A stretch of DNA of 64,000 nt, taken from Burkholderiaceae bacterium (GTDB lineage Bacteria; Pseudomonadota; Gammaproteobacteria; Burkholderiales; Burkholderiaceae_C). The notes below the pieces were generated by a model. That model did not search any database. It had not been told where the DNA came from and saw only the letters and a list, made by a program, of their open reading frames with translations. The stretch lies in the NCBI GenBank assembly GCA_018780645.1, contig JADMJJ010000029.1:16164-80163 (forward strand), read 5' to 3'. This document shows, in pieces, positions 16,702 through 24,814 of the stretch. The position numbers and the translations under genes are program-made. Every line of letters starts with the position of its first letter. Position 1 is the first letter of the stretch.

Positions 16702-17919
16702 ATGAGCAAACGCAAGACGCTGCTAGCACAGGAGCTGCATTCCGGCACCGCCGCCCTGCTGGCCTCTACCGAAGCTGCCGCCTATCTGGGTGTCAGCAAG
16801 GCCACGCTGTACGCCTATGTCAGCCGCGGCCTGCTCAGTGCGGTAGCGGTGCCCGGCGATCCGCGGGCCCGCCGCTACTCCAGCTTCGAGCTGGACCTGC
16901 TGGCACGCCGCCGGGGCCAGGGCAAGCGCGAGCAGCAGACGCTGAATGCGCTGAACGAGGGCTGGCCGGTGCTGGATACGGCCCTGTCCTGCATCCAGCA
17001 GGGCCAGCCGGTCTATCGCGGCCAGCAGGTGCTCGACGTGGCTCGGCTGGCCAGCGTCGAAGACGTGGCCCGGTTGCTGTGGCAGTTTGCCCGGCACGAC
17101 CCCTTTGCCGCGGACGCGCCGGTGCTCAGTTCGAGCTGGCATCGACTCGCAGAGGAGCTGGCAACCCGCCCGCTGCCCGAGCGCACGCTGGCCCTGCTGG
17201 CACTGGCGCTGGGGGATCTGCAGGGCGCCGCCTGGCTCGGTGATGGCGAGGCCTTGGCCCAGGCGTGCGGCGGGCATCTGCGCGTCGCCATCGCCTCGTT
17301 CCTGGCCCGGCCGCCGCAGGCCACACCGCTGCACCTGCAGTTCGTGCAGGCCTATGGCCTCAAGCCGGCGGCGGCGGACGCGATTCGTCAGGCCCTGGTG
17401 CTGGTGGCCGACCACGAGATGAATATGGTCTCCTTCACCGCCCGCAGCTTGGCCTCGGCGGGCGCCACGCTGGGCGCGGCCATGCTGGGTGCGATGTGCA
17501 CGCTGACGGCCACCTTCAACGGCGGCGCCTGCCCGCAGGTCGAGGCGTTGTGGGACGGGCTGCTGGCCCAGCCCGATCTGGGCGCCGCGCTGGCCCAGCG
17601 TCTGGACCGCGGCGACAGCCTGCCCGGCTTCAACCACCTGTCCTACCCGGCCGGCGATCCGCGCGCCCAGCGCTTGCTCGCGCTGGCCGAGCGCTTTGGA
17701 AAGCAGCCGCCCATCGCCATCGAGGTCGAGCGCTTGACCGGCTGGAAGCCTTCGGTGGACTTCGGCCTGGTGGCCCTGCGCCGCGCCATCGGCGCACCGC
17801 CGGAGGCGGCGCTGGCGCTGCAGATGGGCGGCCGCTGCGTTGGCGTGATCGCGCACATCCTGGAGCAGCGCCGCAGCGGCCAGCGCATCTTGACGCGGGC
17901 CCGCTATATCGGACCCTAG
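16702..17919 (+). CDS. Citrate synthase-family protein with N-terminal helix-turn-helix domain
   Basis: A 405-residue fusion. Residues 20-60 form a MerR/excisionase-like DNA-binding helix-turn-helix (STEAAAYLGVSKATLYAYV, then a RARRYSSFEL wing). The rest is a citrate synthase fold in which all three catalytic positions are retained: His in ADHEMN, His in FNHLSYPAGDPRA and Asp in SVDFG; GRCVGVIAH matches the CoA-binding end. Canonical citrate synthases lack the HTH. It could be an active enzyme, an acetyl-CoA-responsive regulator, or both. The ATG at 16702 is chosen over an upstream TTG at 16669. Its last four bases overlap the M48 protease gene end to end. Confidence 0.85.
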   Translation: MSKRKTLLAQELHSGTAALLASTEAAAYLGVSKATLYAYVSRGLLSAVAVPGDPRARRYSSFELDLLARRRGQGKREQQTLNALNEGWPVLDTALSCIQQGQPVYRGQQVLDVARLASVEDVARLLWQFARHDPFAADAPVLSSSWHRLAEELATRPLPERTLALLALALGDLQGAAWLGDGEALAQACGGHLRVAIASFLARPPQATPLHLQFVQAYGLKPAAADAIRQALVLVADHEMNMVSFTARSLASAGATLGAAMLGAMCTLTATFNGGACPQVEALWDGLLAQPDLGAALAQRLDRGDSLPGFNHLSYPAGDPRAQRLLALAERFGKQPPIAIEVERLTGWKPSVDFGLVALRRAIGAPPEAALALQMGGRCVGVIAHILEQRRSGQRILTRARYIGP

Positions 17920-19778
17920 CGGCGGCGCAACAACAGCAGCAGTTCGCGTGCATCGGCCAGCCGCTCCCGCGGCACATGCCGGCCGAGCACGACCACGCGG
18001 GCACGGCCCGGCAGGTCGCTGGCGTCATAGACGCGCTGGGCCGTGGCGTCCAGCGCCGCCTCGTTGGCGCCGGGCCGACACTCCAGCCAGATCGTGAAGT
18101 GGCGGCGCGCCGGCTTGACCTCGAGGTGGTGCTCGCCCACCCAGGCCGCGACCACATCGATCTCGCGCAGGACGCAGCCGCGCAGCTCACGCAGCTGGGC
18201 CTCGTCAAGCTGCGGCGCCAGGCCCTGCGCCCAGGGCGCCAGCGCGTTGAAGGCCTCCCAGGCCTGCTCTTCCAGCGCGCGGCTGCTGTCCAGCCGGTCG
18301 CGCCAGAGCCGGCGCTGATCGGCGGGCAGGGGCTGGTCCGAGCTTGCGCAGGCATCAATCCAGACCTGGGCCAGGTCGGCGGCCAGCCAGGCCTGGTCGG
18401 GATGACGCTGGAACAGAGTCTCCAGCCAGGGGCCGACGCGGGCATCACCCTTGGGGCCATGCAGACGTATCAGCCGGCGCAGCGCCAGCGGATGTTCGGG
18501 GGCCAGCAGCAGGGCCCGCTCCAACCAGGGGCTGACGTCCTTCTCGCTCAAGGCCTCGACAGCGTCGGCCCAGCGCAGCCAGTCGTCGGCGCTCAGTTCA
18601 GCCACGCGCTGCCCCATCTCGCGGGCCTGCTCGTTGAGGCCGCGCAGGCGCTCGCCGTGGCTGCGCCAATCGGTACGGCTGCGCTCCCACCAGGCGGCGT
18701 CCAGCGCCAGCGCGATGCGTTCGCGTGCCTGGCCCAGCAGGCGCAGCGAATGGCCCATCGACAGCCGCTCCAGCCCACTGCCCTGGCCCAGGCTGGCCAG
18801 CCGGTCCTTCAACACCGGATGGGTGTCGTGAAAATCGGCCAGGCGTTTGAGTTCGCGCTTCAGCGCCTCGCGCTGCCAGGCCTCGTCCAGCGGCTGCTGC
18901 AGGTCCTTGGCCATACGGGCGAACGGGCCGGCCTCGGGCGTGTCTTCGGCCAGCGCGCGACGCCACCAGCGGCGCCAGAAATCGCGCTCGAACCACTGCG
19001 CCTTCAGCGCGACCTCCTGCAGGGTCTGGCCGGTCAGCTCGGGGCCGAACAGGCGGGCCGAGACACGGTCGGCTTCGTATTCGTCCTGCCGGGCCAGCGC
19101 AAAGCTCAGCGCGTCGAAGCGGGGGAAGTACCACTGCACAAAGCTGGCCAGCAGCCAGGCCACGGCCGATGAACCCTCGTCATAGCGCTGGGCCAGCCGC
19201 GACCAGGCCAGGCGGGTGCGGTAAATCCAGGCCGACAGCTTGCCGTGCTCGCCGCGCAGATGGCCGTACTCGTGGGCCACCACGGCGAACAGGCGCTTGG
19301 GCTCCAGCGCCGCCAGCAGCGGCCAGCCCAGCAGCAGGTAGTTGCGGTGCGCCAGGCCCAGCAACAGGGGCTGTTGGATGATGGCGGCATTGAAGTCATC
19401 GCAGACCAGCACCTGGTGGATGCGCGGCCCGCGCACCTTGCTGCGAATCTTCTTCAGGCCCTTGAACAGCTCGGGCGCGTCGTCCGCCGTGATGACCTGG
19501 CCGTCGGGCAGCTTGAACGGCACGCGCAGGCCTTGCACAGTGGCCCACAGCAGACCCAGGCAGGCGATGCCGACCCAGATCATCCAGCTGGAGAATCGCA
19601 CCTGCTGCCAGCGCCAGCCAATCCCGACCAGGCCGGCCAGGGCCAGCAGGCACAGCAGAAACACCGCCACATAGCCCAGCACGGCAAATCGCAGCACGCG
19701 GCGGCGGTATTGCTGCGGCTGCTCGCGGCTGGCCTGCTCGTGCTGGCGCAGCAGATGCACATAGTCCGATTGATCCAT
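17916..19778 (-). CDS. M48-family membrane metallopeptidase
   Basis: A 620-residue M48-type zinc protease. Two hydrophobic membrane segments lie at about residues 30-52 and 63-82. The catalytic HEYGH (VVAHEYGHLRG) is near residue 168, and the third zinc ligand is likely the E in DEYEADRVSA near residue 233. The large C-terminal half (about residues 300-620) is not part of the minimal HtpX/Ste24 core and looks helical, perhaps a TPR-like or substrate-selecting domain. M48 proteases degrade misfolded membrane or envelope proteins. The gene is convergent with the HTH-citrate synthase gene with a 4-bp overlap. Confidence 0.88.
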   Translation of the reverse strand: MDQSDYVHLLRQHEQASREQPQQYRRRVLRFAVLGYVAVFLLCLLALAGLVGIGWRWQQVRFSSWMIWVGIACLGLLWATVQGLRVPFKLPDGQVITADDAPELFKGLKKIRSKVRGPRIHQVLVCDDFNAAIIQQPLLLGLAHRNYLLLGWPLLAALEPKRLFAVVAHEYGHLRGEHGKLSAWIYRTRLAWSRLAQRYDEGSSAVAWLLASFVQWYFPRFDALSFALARQDEYEADRVSARLFGPELTGQTLQEVALKAQWFERDFWRRWWRRALAEDTPEAGPFARMAKDLQQPLDEAWQREALKRELKRLADFHDTHPVLKDRLASLGQGSGLERLSMGHSLRLLGQARERIALALDAAWWERSRTDWRSHGERLRGLNEQAREMGQRVAELSADDWLRWADAVEALSEKDVSPWLERALLLAPEHPLALRRLIRLHGPKGDARVGPWLETLFQRHPDQAWLAADLAQVWIDACASSDQPLPADQRRLWRDRLDSSRALEEQAWEAFNALAPWAQGLAPQLDEAQLRELRGCVLREIDVVAAWVGEHHLEVKPARRHFTIWLECRPGANEAALDATAQRVYDASDLPGRARVVVLGRHVPRERLADARELLLLLRRR

Positions 19779-19928
19779 TGCCCTCCCCTCGGCTCTATGG
19801 CCGTTGAGCAGAGATTATGCGATGGGCCGACGCCTTGAGTTTTGCTCAAGCCGGCTGCAGAAAGCCTCGCGCCGCCGGCCACGGGCCTGCCTAGAATTTG
19901 TTGCAAATATCAATCAATTCGGAAACCC

Positions 19929-21584
19929 ATGCAGACCAAGACCTTGAAGACCGATGTGTTGATCGTCGGCGCCGGCCCGGTGGGCCTGACCCTGGCCATG
20001 ACACTGGCTGCCCGCGGCCTGCAGGTGCTGGTGGCAGAGCAACGCCAGCGCGGCGAGCCGCCCGAGGTCAAATGCAACCACATCTCGGCACGCTCGATGG
20101 AAATCCTGCGCCGGCTCGGCGTGGCCGCCAAGCTGCGCAACGCCGGCCTGCCGGAGGACTATCCGAACGACATCTCCTACCGCACCACGACCACCGGCAC
20201 CGAGATCACCCGCATCAAGATCCCCTGCCGGCGCGACCGCTACACCGACACCTCGGGCCCAGACGGTTGGTGGCCCACACCGGAGCCGCCGCACCGCATC
20301 AACCAGCTGTTCATCGAGCCCATCATGTTCAAGCATGCCGACGCGCAGCCGGGGCTGACGATACTGAACAGCACCCGCATCGAAGGCTTCGAGCAGAGCG
20401 CCTCGACGGTGTTCGCTCAAGCCACCGATCTGGCCAGGGGCGAGAGCTTCGCCATCGAGGCCCGCTACCTGGTCGGCTGCGACGGCGGGCGCTCGGCGGT
20501 GCGCAAGGCGATTGGCGCGAGCCTGGTCGGCGATGCGGTGGTGCAGCGTGTGCAGAGCAGCTACATCCGCGCGCCGGGCTTGTTGCAGGCATTGAAGTCG
20601 CCGCCGGCCTGGGCGATGTTCTCGCTGAACCCGGTGCGAAGCGGCAATATCTATGCGATCGACGGCCGCGAGACCTGGCTGGTGCACAACTATCTGCGTG
20701 ACGACGAGCCCGACTTCGAATCGGTGGACCGCGACTGGGCGCTGCGCGCCATCATGGGCGTGGGCCCCGACTTCGAGTTCAGCATCATCAGCAAGGAAGA
20801 CTGGTTCGGCCGACGCCTGGTGGCCGACAAGTTCCGCGACCGGCGCGTCTTCATCTGCGGCGACGCCGCCCATCTGTGGGTGCCCTATGCCGGCTATGGC
20901 ATGAATGCCGGCATTGCCGACGCCGAGAACCTGGGCTGGCTGCTCGCCGCGCGTCTATTGGGCTGGGGCGGCGAGGGCATGCTCGACGCCTATGAGGCCG
21001 AGCGCCTGCCCATCACCGAGCAGGTCTCGCGCTTCGCGATGAACCATGCCCATGAGATGGCCAAGCGCCGCCGCGCCGTGCCCGCGGGCCTGGACGGCGC
21101 CGGCCCCGAGGCCGAGGCTCTGCGTGCCCAGGTCGGCCAGGACATCTACGACCTGAACGTCCAGCAATACTGCTGCGCCGGCCTGAACTTCGGTTACTAC
21201 TACGACAACTCGCCGCTGATCGCCTACGACGGCGAGGCCGCACCCGAGTACGGCATGGGCAGCTTCACGCCGTCGACCGCGCCGGGCTGCCGCGTGCCGC
21301 ATCTGTGGTTGGCGGATGGCCGATCGCTGTATGACGCTTTGGGCCAGGGCTATACCCTGCTGCGCGGCGATCCAGGCCTGGACGTGCTGCCACTGCTCGA
21401 TGCCGCCGCGGCCAAGGGCGTGCCGCTGGCGCTGGTCGATCTGCCGGCGCAGAACCGGCCCGCGGAGTACGGCCACAAACTGCTGCTGGCGCGGCCAGAC
21501 GGCCAGGTGGCCTGGCGCGGCGACATGCTCGATGCGACGCAGTCGGCCGCACTGATCGAGACGCTGCGCGGCGCAGCGCGTTGA
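19929..21584 (+). CDS. FAD-dependent aromatic monooxygenase (PheA/TfdB/MhpA-like)
   Basis: A 551-residue group A flavoprotein hydroxylase. The dinucleotide-binding GAGPVGLTLAM is near residue 15, the conserved CDGGRSAVRK near residue 183, and the FAD-contacting CGDAAHLWVPYAGYGMNAGI near residue 310. A thioredoxin-like C-terminal domain follows, as in phenol hydroxylase-type members. These enzymes hydroxylate phenols or phenylpropionates with NAD(P)H and oxygen. The ATG at 19929 is chosen because the Rossmann motif then starts at the usual distance; the open frame extends 29 codons further upstream. It converges with the PaaI thioesterase gene at a 6-bp gap. Substrate unknown. Confidence 0.87.
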   Translation: MQTKTLKTDVLIVGAGPVGLTLAMTLAARGLQVLVAEQRQRGEPPEVKCNHISARSMEILRRLGVAAKLRNAGLPEDYPNDISYRTTTTGTEITRIKIPCRRDRYTDTSGPDGWWPTPEPPHRINQLFIEPIMFKHADAQPGLTILNSTRIEGFEQSASTVFAQATDLARGESFAIEARYLVGCDGGRSAVRKAIGASLVGDAVVQRVQSSYIRAPGLLQALKSPPAWAMFSLNPVRSGNIYAIDGRETWLVHNYLRDDEPDFESVDRDWALRAIMGVGPDFEFSIISKEDWFGRRLVADKFRDRRVFICGDAAHLWVPYAGYGMNAGIADAENLGWLLAARLLGWGGEGMLDAYEAERLPITEQVSRFAMNHAHEMAKRRRAVPAGLDGAGPEAEALRAQVGQDIYDLNVQQYCCAGLNFGYYYDNSPLIAYDGEAAPEYGMGSFTPSTAPGCRVPHLWLADGRSLYDALGQGYTLLRGDPGLDVLPLLDAAAAKGVPLALVDLPAQNRPAEYGHKLLLARPDGQVAWRGDMLDATQSAALIETLRGAAR

Positions 21585-21590
21585 TGTGGC

Positions 21591-22139
21591 CTATTTCTGG
21601 TCGAAGATGAAGCAGGTCGTGGTCGCATGGGCATACAGCTTGCCATCCGGCCCGACCAGGCGACCCTCGGCCGTGGCCATGCGGTTGCCGCCGTGGATGA
21701 CCGTGCCGATGGCTCGCACCAGCGGTATGCGCTCGCTCAGCGGCCGCACGATATTGATCTTCAGCTCGGCCGTGGTGTAGCTCTTGCCCACCGGCATGGT
21801 CGTGTGCACGGCGCAGCCCACCGCTGAATCGAGCAGGGTGGCGAACCAGCCGCCGTGCACCGAGCCCAGCGGGTTGTAGTGGCGGAACTTCGGTGTGCCC
21901 TGGAACACGGCACGGCCGAAGTCCACCTCGATCAGACCAAAGTCCAGGGTCTCGGCAATCGGCGGGTAGGGCAGCTCGCCTGACAGCATCGCCTGCATCA
22001 CCTCCAGCCCAGTCTTGCCCGCTACCTGGCCCAGCTCGGCCACGCCGCTGTGGCTCAGGCGTGCGCGCACGGCCGCCTCCTGCGCCTGCCATTGCTGCAA
22101 CACTGCGGAGGCATCAACGGTCTCTGTCTTGGCTTGCAT
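21591..22139 (-). CDS. PaaI-family hotdog-fold thioesterase
   Basis: A 182-residue hotdog thioesterase. The signature HGGWFATLLDSAVGCAVHT (about residues 92-110) contains the conserved GxxxxLxD arrangement that binds and hydrolyses acyl-CoA thioesters. The ATG at 22139 gives a protein of ordinary length; the frame stays open further upstream but would run through the operator region. It is divergent from the MarR regulator across a 73-bp gap that holds two palindromes, so it is very likely controlled by that MarR. The natural acyl-CoA is unknown; phenylacetyl- or hydroxyphenyl-type CoAs are typical of the family. Confidence 0.88.
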   Translation of the reverse strand: MQAKTETVDASAVLQQWQAQEAAVRARLSHSGVAELGQVAGKTGLEVMQAMLSGELPYPPIAETLDFGLIEVDFGRAVFQGTPKFRHYNPLGSVHGGWFATLLDSAVGCAVHTTMPVGKSYTTAELKINIVRPLSERIPLVRAIGTVIHGGNRMATAEGRLVGPDGKLYAHATTTCFIFDQK

Positions 22140-22156
22140 GGAAAACCCCATTCGGT

Positions 22157-22183
22157 TGTAGTTGCAACAATTGTAGCTACAAT
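22157..22183. promoter_or_regulatory. MarR-type operator: two adjoining palindromes
   Basis: ATTGTAGCTACAAT at 22170-22183 is a perfect 14-bp palindrome. It abuts TTGTAGTTGCAACAA at 22157-22171, which is built on the palindrome GTTGCAAC and repeats the TTGTAG half-site. The pair sits in the 73-bp gap between the divergent PaaI thioesterase and marR genes, the expected location of an autoregulatory MarR site. Confidence 0.7.
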
Positions 22184-22212
22184 CATTTCTATTGTTCAAG
22201 CAGGGATCCGCC

Positions 22213-22674
22213 ATGACATCTCCGCCTCGCATCGCCGGCCCGGTGGGTTGCACCAATCTGAAGCTGCGCCAGCTGACGCGGCGGGTGGGCCAGCACTACG
22301 ACCACATCGTCGGCACGGCCGGCGTGAAGACGACGCAGTACTCGCTGCTGTCCTATGTGGTCAAGCTGGCCCCGGTGCGGCCCAGTGACCTGGCCAAGGT
22401 GATGGAGATGGAGGCCTCGACCCTGACGCGCAATCTTCAGCCGCTGGTCGCCGCTGGCTGGGTGGAGATAGGCCCAGGCGTCGATGGCCGCAGCCGCGTC
22501 GTCACCGCCACCGAGGCCGGCCGTGCCAAGCGTGCCGAGGCGCAGGCCGAATGGAAACGGGCCCAGCTGGCCCTGAATGAACGCCTGGGTGTAGACAAGG
22601 TGCTGCAGCTGCATGCCCTGCTCGACGAATGCCTGGGTTTGATGAGCGAAACCCACGGAGATTTGCATGACTGA
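22213..22674 (+). CDS. MarR-family transcriptional regulator
   Basis: A 153-residue MarR-type winged-helix repressor. The HTH is at about residues 56-80 (VRPSDLAKVMEMEASTLTRN), the wing follows with VDGRSRVVTATEAG, and dimerisation helices lie at both ends. The ATG at 22213 is preceded by CAGGGA; an in-frame TTG at 22192 is less likely. Its stop overlaps the MFS transporter start by 8 bp, so the two are translationally coupled. The palindromic site at 22157-22183 immediately upstream is the probable operator for this gene and the divergent thioesterase. Such regulators usually respond to phenolic ligands or CoA thioesters. Confidence 0.9.
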   Translation: MTSPPRIAGPVGCTNLKLRQLTRRVGQHYDHIVGTAGVKTTQYSLLSYVVKLAPVRPSDLAKVMEMEASTLTRNLQPLVAAGWVEIGPGVDGRSRVVTATEAGRAKRAEAQAEWKRAQLALNERLGVDKVLQLHALLDECLGLMSETHGDLHD

Positions 22675-23914
22675 CACCCTCACCCCACAACGCCAGGTCG
22701 CCATCGGCCTGGTGCTGCTGGCCGCCGCCGGCACCTTTGCGCTGACCATGGGCGCTCGCCAATCAATGGGCCTGTTCCTGGGTACCATCAACAGCAGCAC
22801 CGGCCTGGGACTGGGCAGCATCAGCCTGGCCTTTGCCTTCGGCCAGCTGTGGTGGGGCCTGACCCAGCCCTTTGCCGGCATGGTGGCAGACCGCGTCGGC
22901 GCCGGCCGAGTGATCTTTCTGGGCGTTCTGCTGGTGGCGGGCGGCACGGCGCTGATTCCGTTCATGCACACGACCTGGGGCTTGATACTGGCCATCGGCA
23001 TGCTGGCCGCCGGTGGCGCCGGCATGGCCGGACCCTCGGTGATGATGGCCGCGACCACGCGGCTGATACCGGCCGAGAAGCGGGGCATGGCCACCGGCAT
23101 CGTCAACGCCGGTGGCTCCTTCGGTCAGTTCCTGTTCGCGCCGCTGGCGCAAGGCATCACCGCCGCAGCGGGTTGGGTCGTGGCCCTGCAAAGCCTCGCC
23201 GTCATCACCCTGCTGGCCCTGCCGGCGGCCTGGGTTCTGCGCGGCAACTCGCGCCATCTGGCGCCGAAGCTGGCGCCCGGCGCCAAGGCGCAGACCACCC
23301 GCCAGGCCATCGCCGAGGCACTGCGCAACCCCAGCTACCGGCTGCTGAGCCTGGGCTTCTTCGTCTGCGGCTTTCACGTCGCCTTCATCGCCACCCACCT
23401 GCCGGGCGTGGTCGCGGCCTGCCAGCTGCCGCCCTCGGTCGGCGCCTGGTCGCTGGGCATTCTGGGCCTGTTCAATATCGTCGGCAGCCTGGCCATGGGC
23501 TGGGCGATCTCGTTCCAGGGCGGGCGCTGGCGCATGAAATCGCTGCTGTCTCTGGTCTACGCCGTGCGGGCCGTGGCCGTGGCAATCTTCATGGTCGCGC
23601 CGAAGACCGAGTTCACCTTCTTCGCGTTCGCGGCGGTGATCGGCGTCAGCTATCTGTCGACCGTGCCGCCGACGGCCGGCCTGGTGGCCAAGTTCTTCGG
23701 CCCGGCGAATATGGCCACGCTGTTCGGCGTGGTCATGCTGGCCCATCAGCTGGGCGGCTTCCTGGGTGCCTACCTGGGCGGCAAGGCTTTCGAGTGGACC
23801 GGCAGCTACGACTGGATGTGGTACGCCGACATCCTGCTGGCCGTCGGTGCCGCGCTGGTGCACTTGCCTATACGCGAGGCGAGCAAGCCCAAGCTGGCGG
23901 CTGTTCCCGCTTGA
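22667..23914 (+). CDS. MFS transporter
   Basis: A 415-residue major facilitator with about twelve hydrophobic segments. The MFS loop 2-3 motif is recognisable as GMVADRVGAGRVIF near residue 70, and TRLIPAEKRGMATGI lies near residue 130. General pattern and length resemble monocarboxylate/oxalate-type (OFA-like) importers rather than drug exporters, but direction and substrate are not determinable. It overlaps marR by 8 bp and is therefore in the same regulatory unit. It ends directly against the converging LysR gene with no spacer. Import or export of an aromatic or carboxylic acid fits the context. Confidence 0.88.
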   Translation: MTDTLTPQRQVAIGLVLLAAAGTFALTMGARQSMGLFLGTINSSTGLGLGSISLAFAFGQLWWGLTQPFAGMVADRVGAGRVIFLGVLLVAGGTALIPFMHTTWGLILAIGMLAAGGAGMAGPSVMMAATTRLIPAEKRGMATGIVNAGGSFGQFLFAPLAQGITAAAGWVVALQSLAVITLLALPAAWVLRGNSRHLAPKLAPGAKAQTTRQAIAEALRNPSYRLLSLGFFVCGFHVAFIATHLPGVVAACQLPPSVGAWSLGILGLFNIVGSLAMGWAISFQGGRWRMKSLLSLVYAVRAVAVAIFMVAPKTEFTFFAFAAVIGVSYLSTVPPTAGLVAKFFGPANMATLFGVVMLAHQLGGFLGAYLGGKAFEWTGSYDWMWYADILLAVGAALVHLPIREASKPKLAAVPA

Positions 23915-24808
23915 TCAGTCGCCCAGCTCACGCTGCAAGGCCTGCATCAGCCCCACCGCCGCCGGCGGCAGACTCCGCTCCGCCTTGCTGAGCAGGCAGA
24001 TGTTGCGGGTGATGACGGGGTCGATCAGCGGCAGGGCCACCAGATCGGGGTGGCGGGCAAAGCCCAGCATGAAGGCCGGCAGTATGGCCGCGCCCAGGCC
24101 CTGCTCGGCCAGCGCAATGGCAGTGCTGAACATCGCCACTTCGTAGGCAAAACGCACCGGCGTCAGGCTTTGCGACAGGGCCTGATCGACCAGATGGCGG
24201 ATGCCGTTGCCGCGCCGCACGGTGATCAGCGCCTGGCCCTGCAGTTGCTGCCAACTCAGGCGCTCGCTGCGGGCCAAGAGATGGTCGCGGCGCAAAATCA
24301 GGCTCAGTTGGTCGCGCAGCAGCACCTCGCTGCGCAGGGCCGGGCTCAGCGGCTGCTCAGGCGTGCCCAGCGCGAAGTCCACGCTTTCGTCGAGCACCCG
24401 GGCCACGAGCTGGTCTGGCGCACAGTCGTCCAGCACGATCTGCAGCTGTGGATGGCTGGCCGCAAAGCCGCGCATCACCGGCGGCAGCAGATAGCTGGCC
24501 AGCGCCGGCGTGGCGGCCACGGCGACGCGGCCCTGGTGCAGATTGTCCAATGCGCTGACGGCACGGCCCAGCTGCTCGACCTCCATCAACGCGCGCCGCG
24601 CCTGCGTGATGGTGGCATTCGCCGCGGCCGTGGGCTGCAGGCCCTGGGGGCTGCGGTCGAACAGGCGCACGCTCAATGTGTCTTCCAGCTGCTTGAGCAG
24701 CAGGCTGGCGGCCGAGGGTGTGATGCTCAGCGCCTGCCCGGCCGCGGCCAGCCGGCCCTCCTGGTAGATGGCCACGAAGGCGCGCAGCTGGCGCAGGCTG
24801 ACGTTCAT
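23915..24808 (-). CDS. LysR-family transcriptional regulator
   Basis: A 297-residue LysR regulator of standard length. The HTH occupies residues 4-60 (LRQLRAFVAIYQEGRLAAAG, TPSAASLLLKQLE), and the effector domain follows from about residue 90. Unusually for the family it is not divergent from its likely target: it lies 6 bp after the HisC-like aminotransferase as the last gene of the TPP enzyme-ALDH-aminotransferase operon, so it is probably co-transcribed with it and may control it in feedback. The end abuts the MFS gene. Confidence 0.88.
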   Translation of the reverse strand: MNVSLRQLRAFVAIYQEGRLAAAGQALSITPSAASLLLKQLEDTLSVRLFDRSPQGLQPTAAANATITQARRALMEVEQLGRAVSALDNLHQGRVAVAATPALASYLLPPVMRGFAASHPQLQIVLDDCAPDQLVARVLDESVDFALGTPEQPLSPALRSEVLLRDQLSLILRRDHLLARSERLSWQQLQGQALITVRRGNGIRHLVDQALSQSLTPVRFAYEVAMFSTAIALAEQGLGAAILPAFMLGFARHPDLVALPLIDPVITRNICLLSKAERSLPPAAVGLMQALQRELGD

Positions 24809-24814
24809 GGCCTT

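Noticed and set aside
17265..19172. A 635-codon plus-strand frame overlapping the citrate synthase and M48 protease genes
   Set aside because: It spans two convincingly identified genes in other frames, has no ribosome site and shows Arg/Gly/Ala-rich shadow composition.
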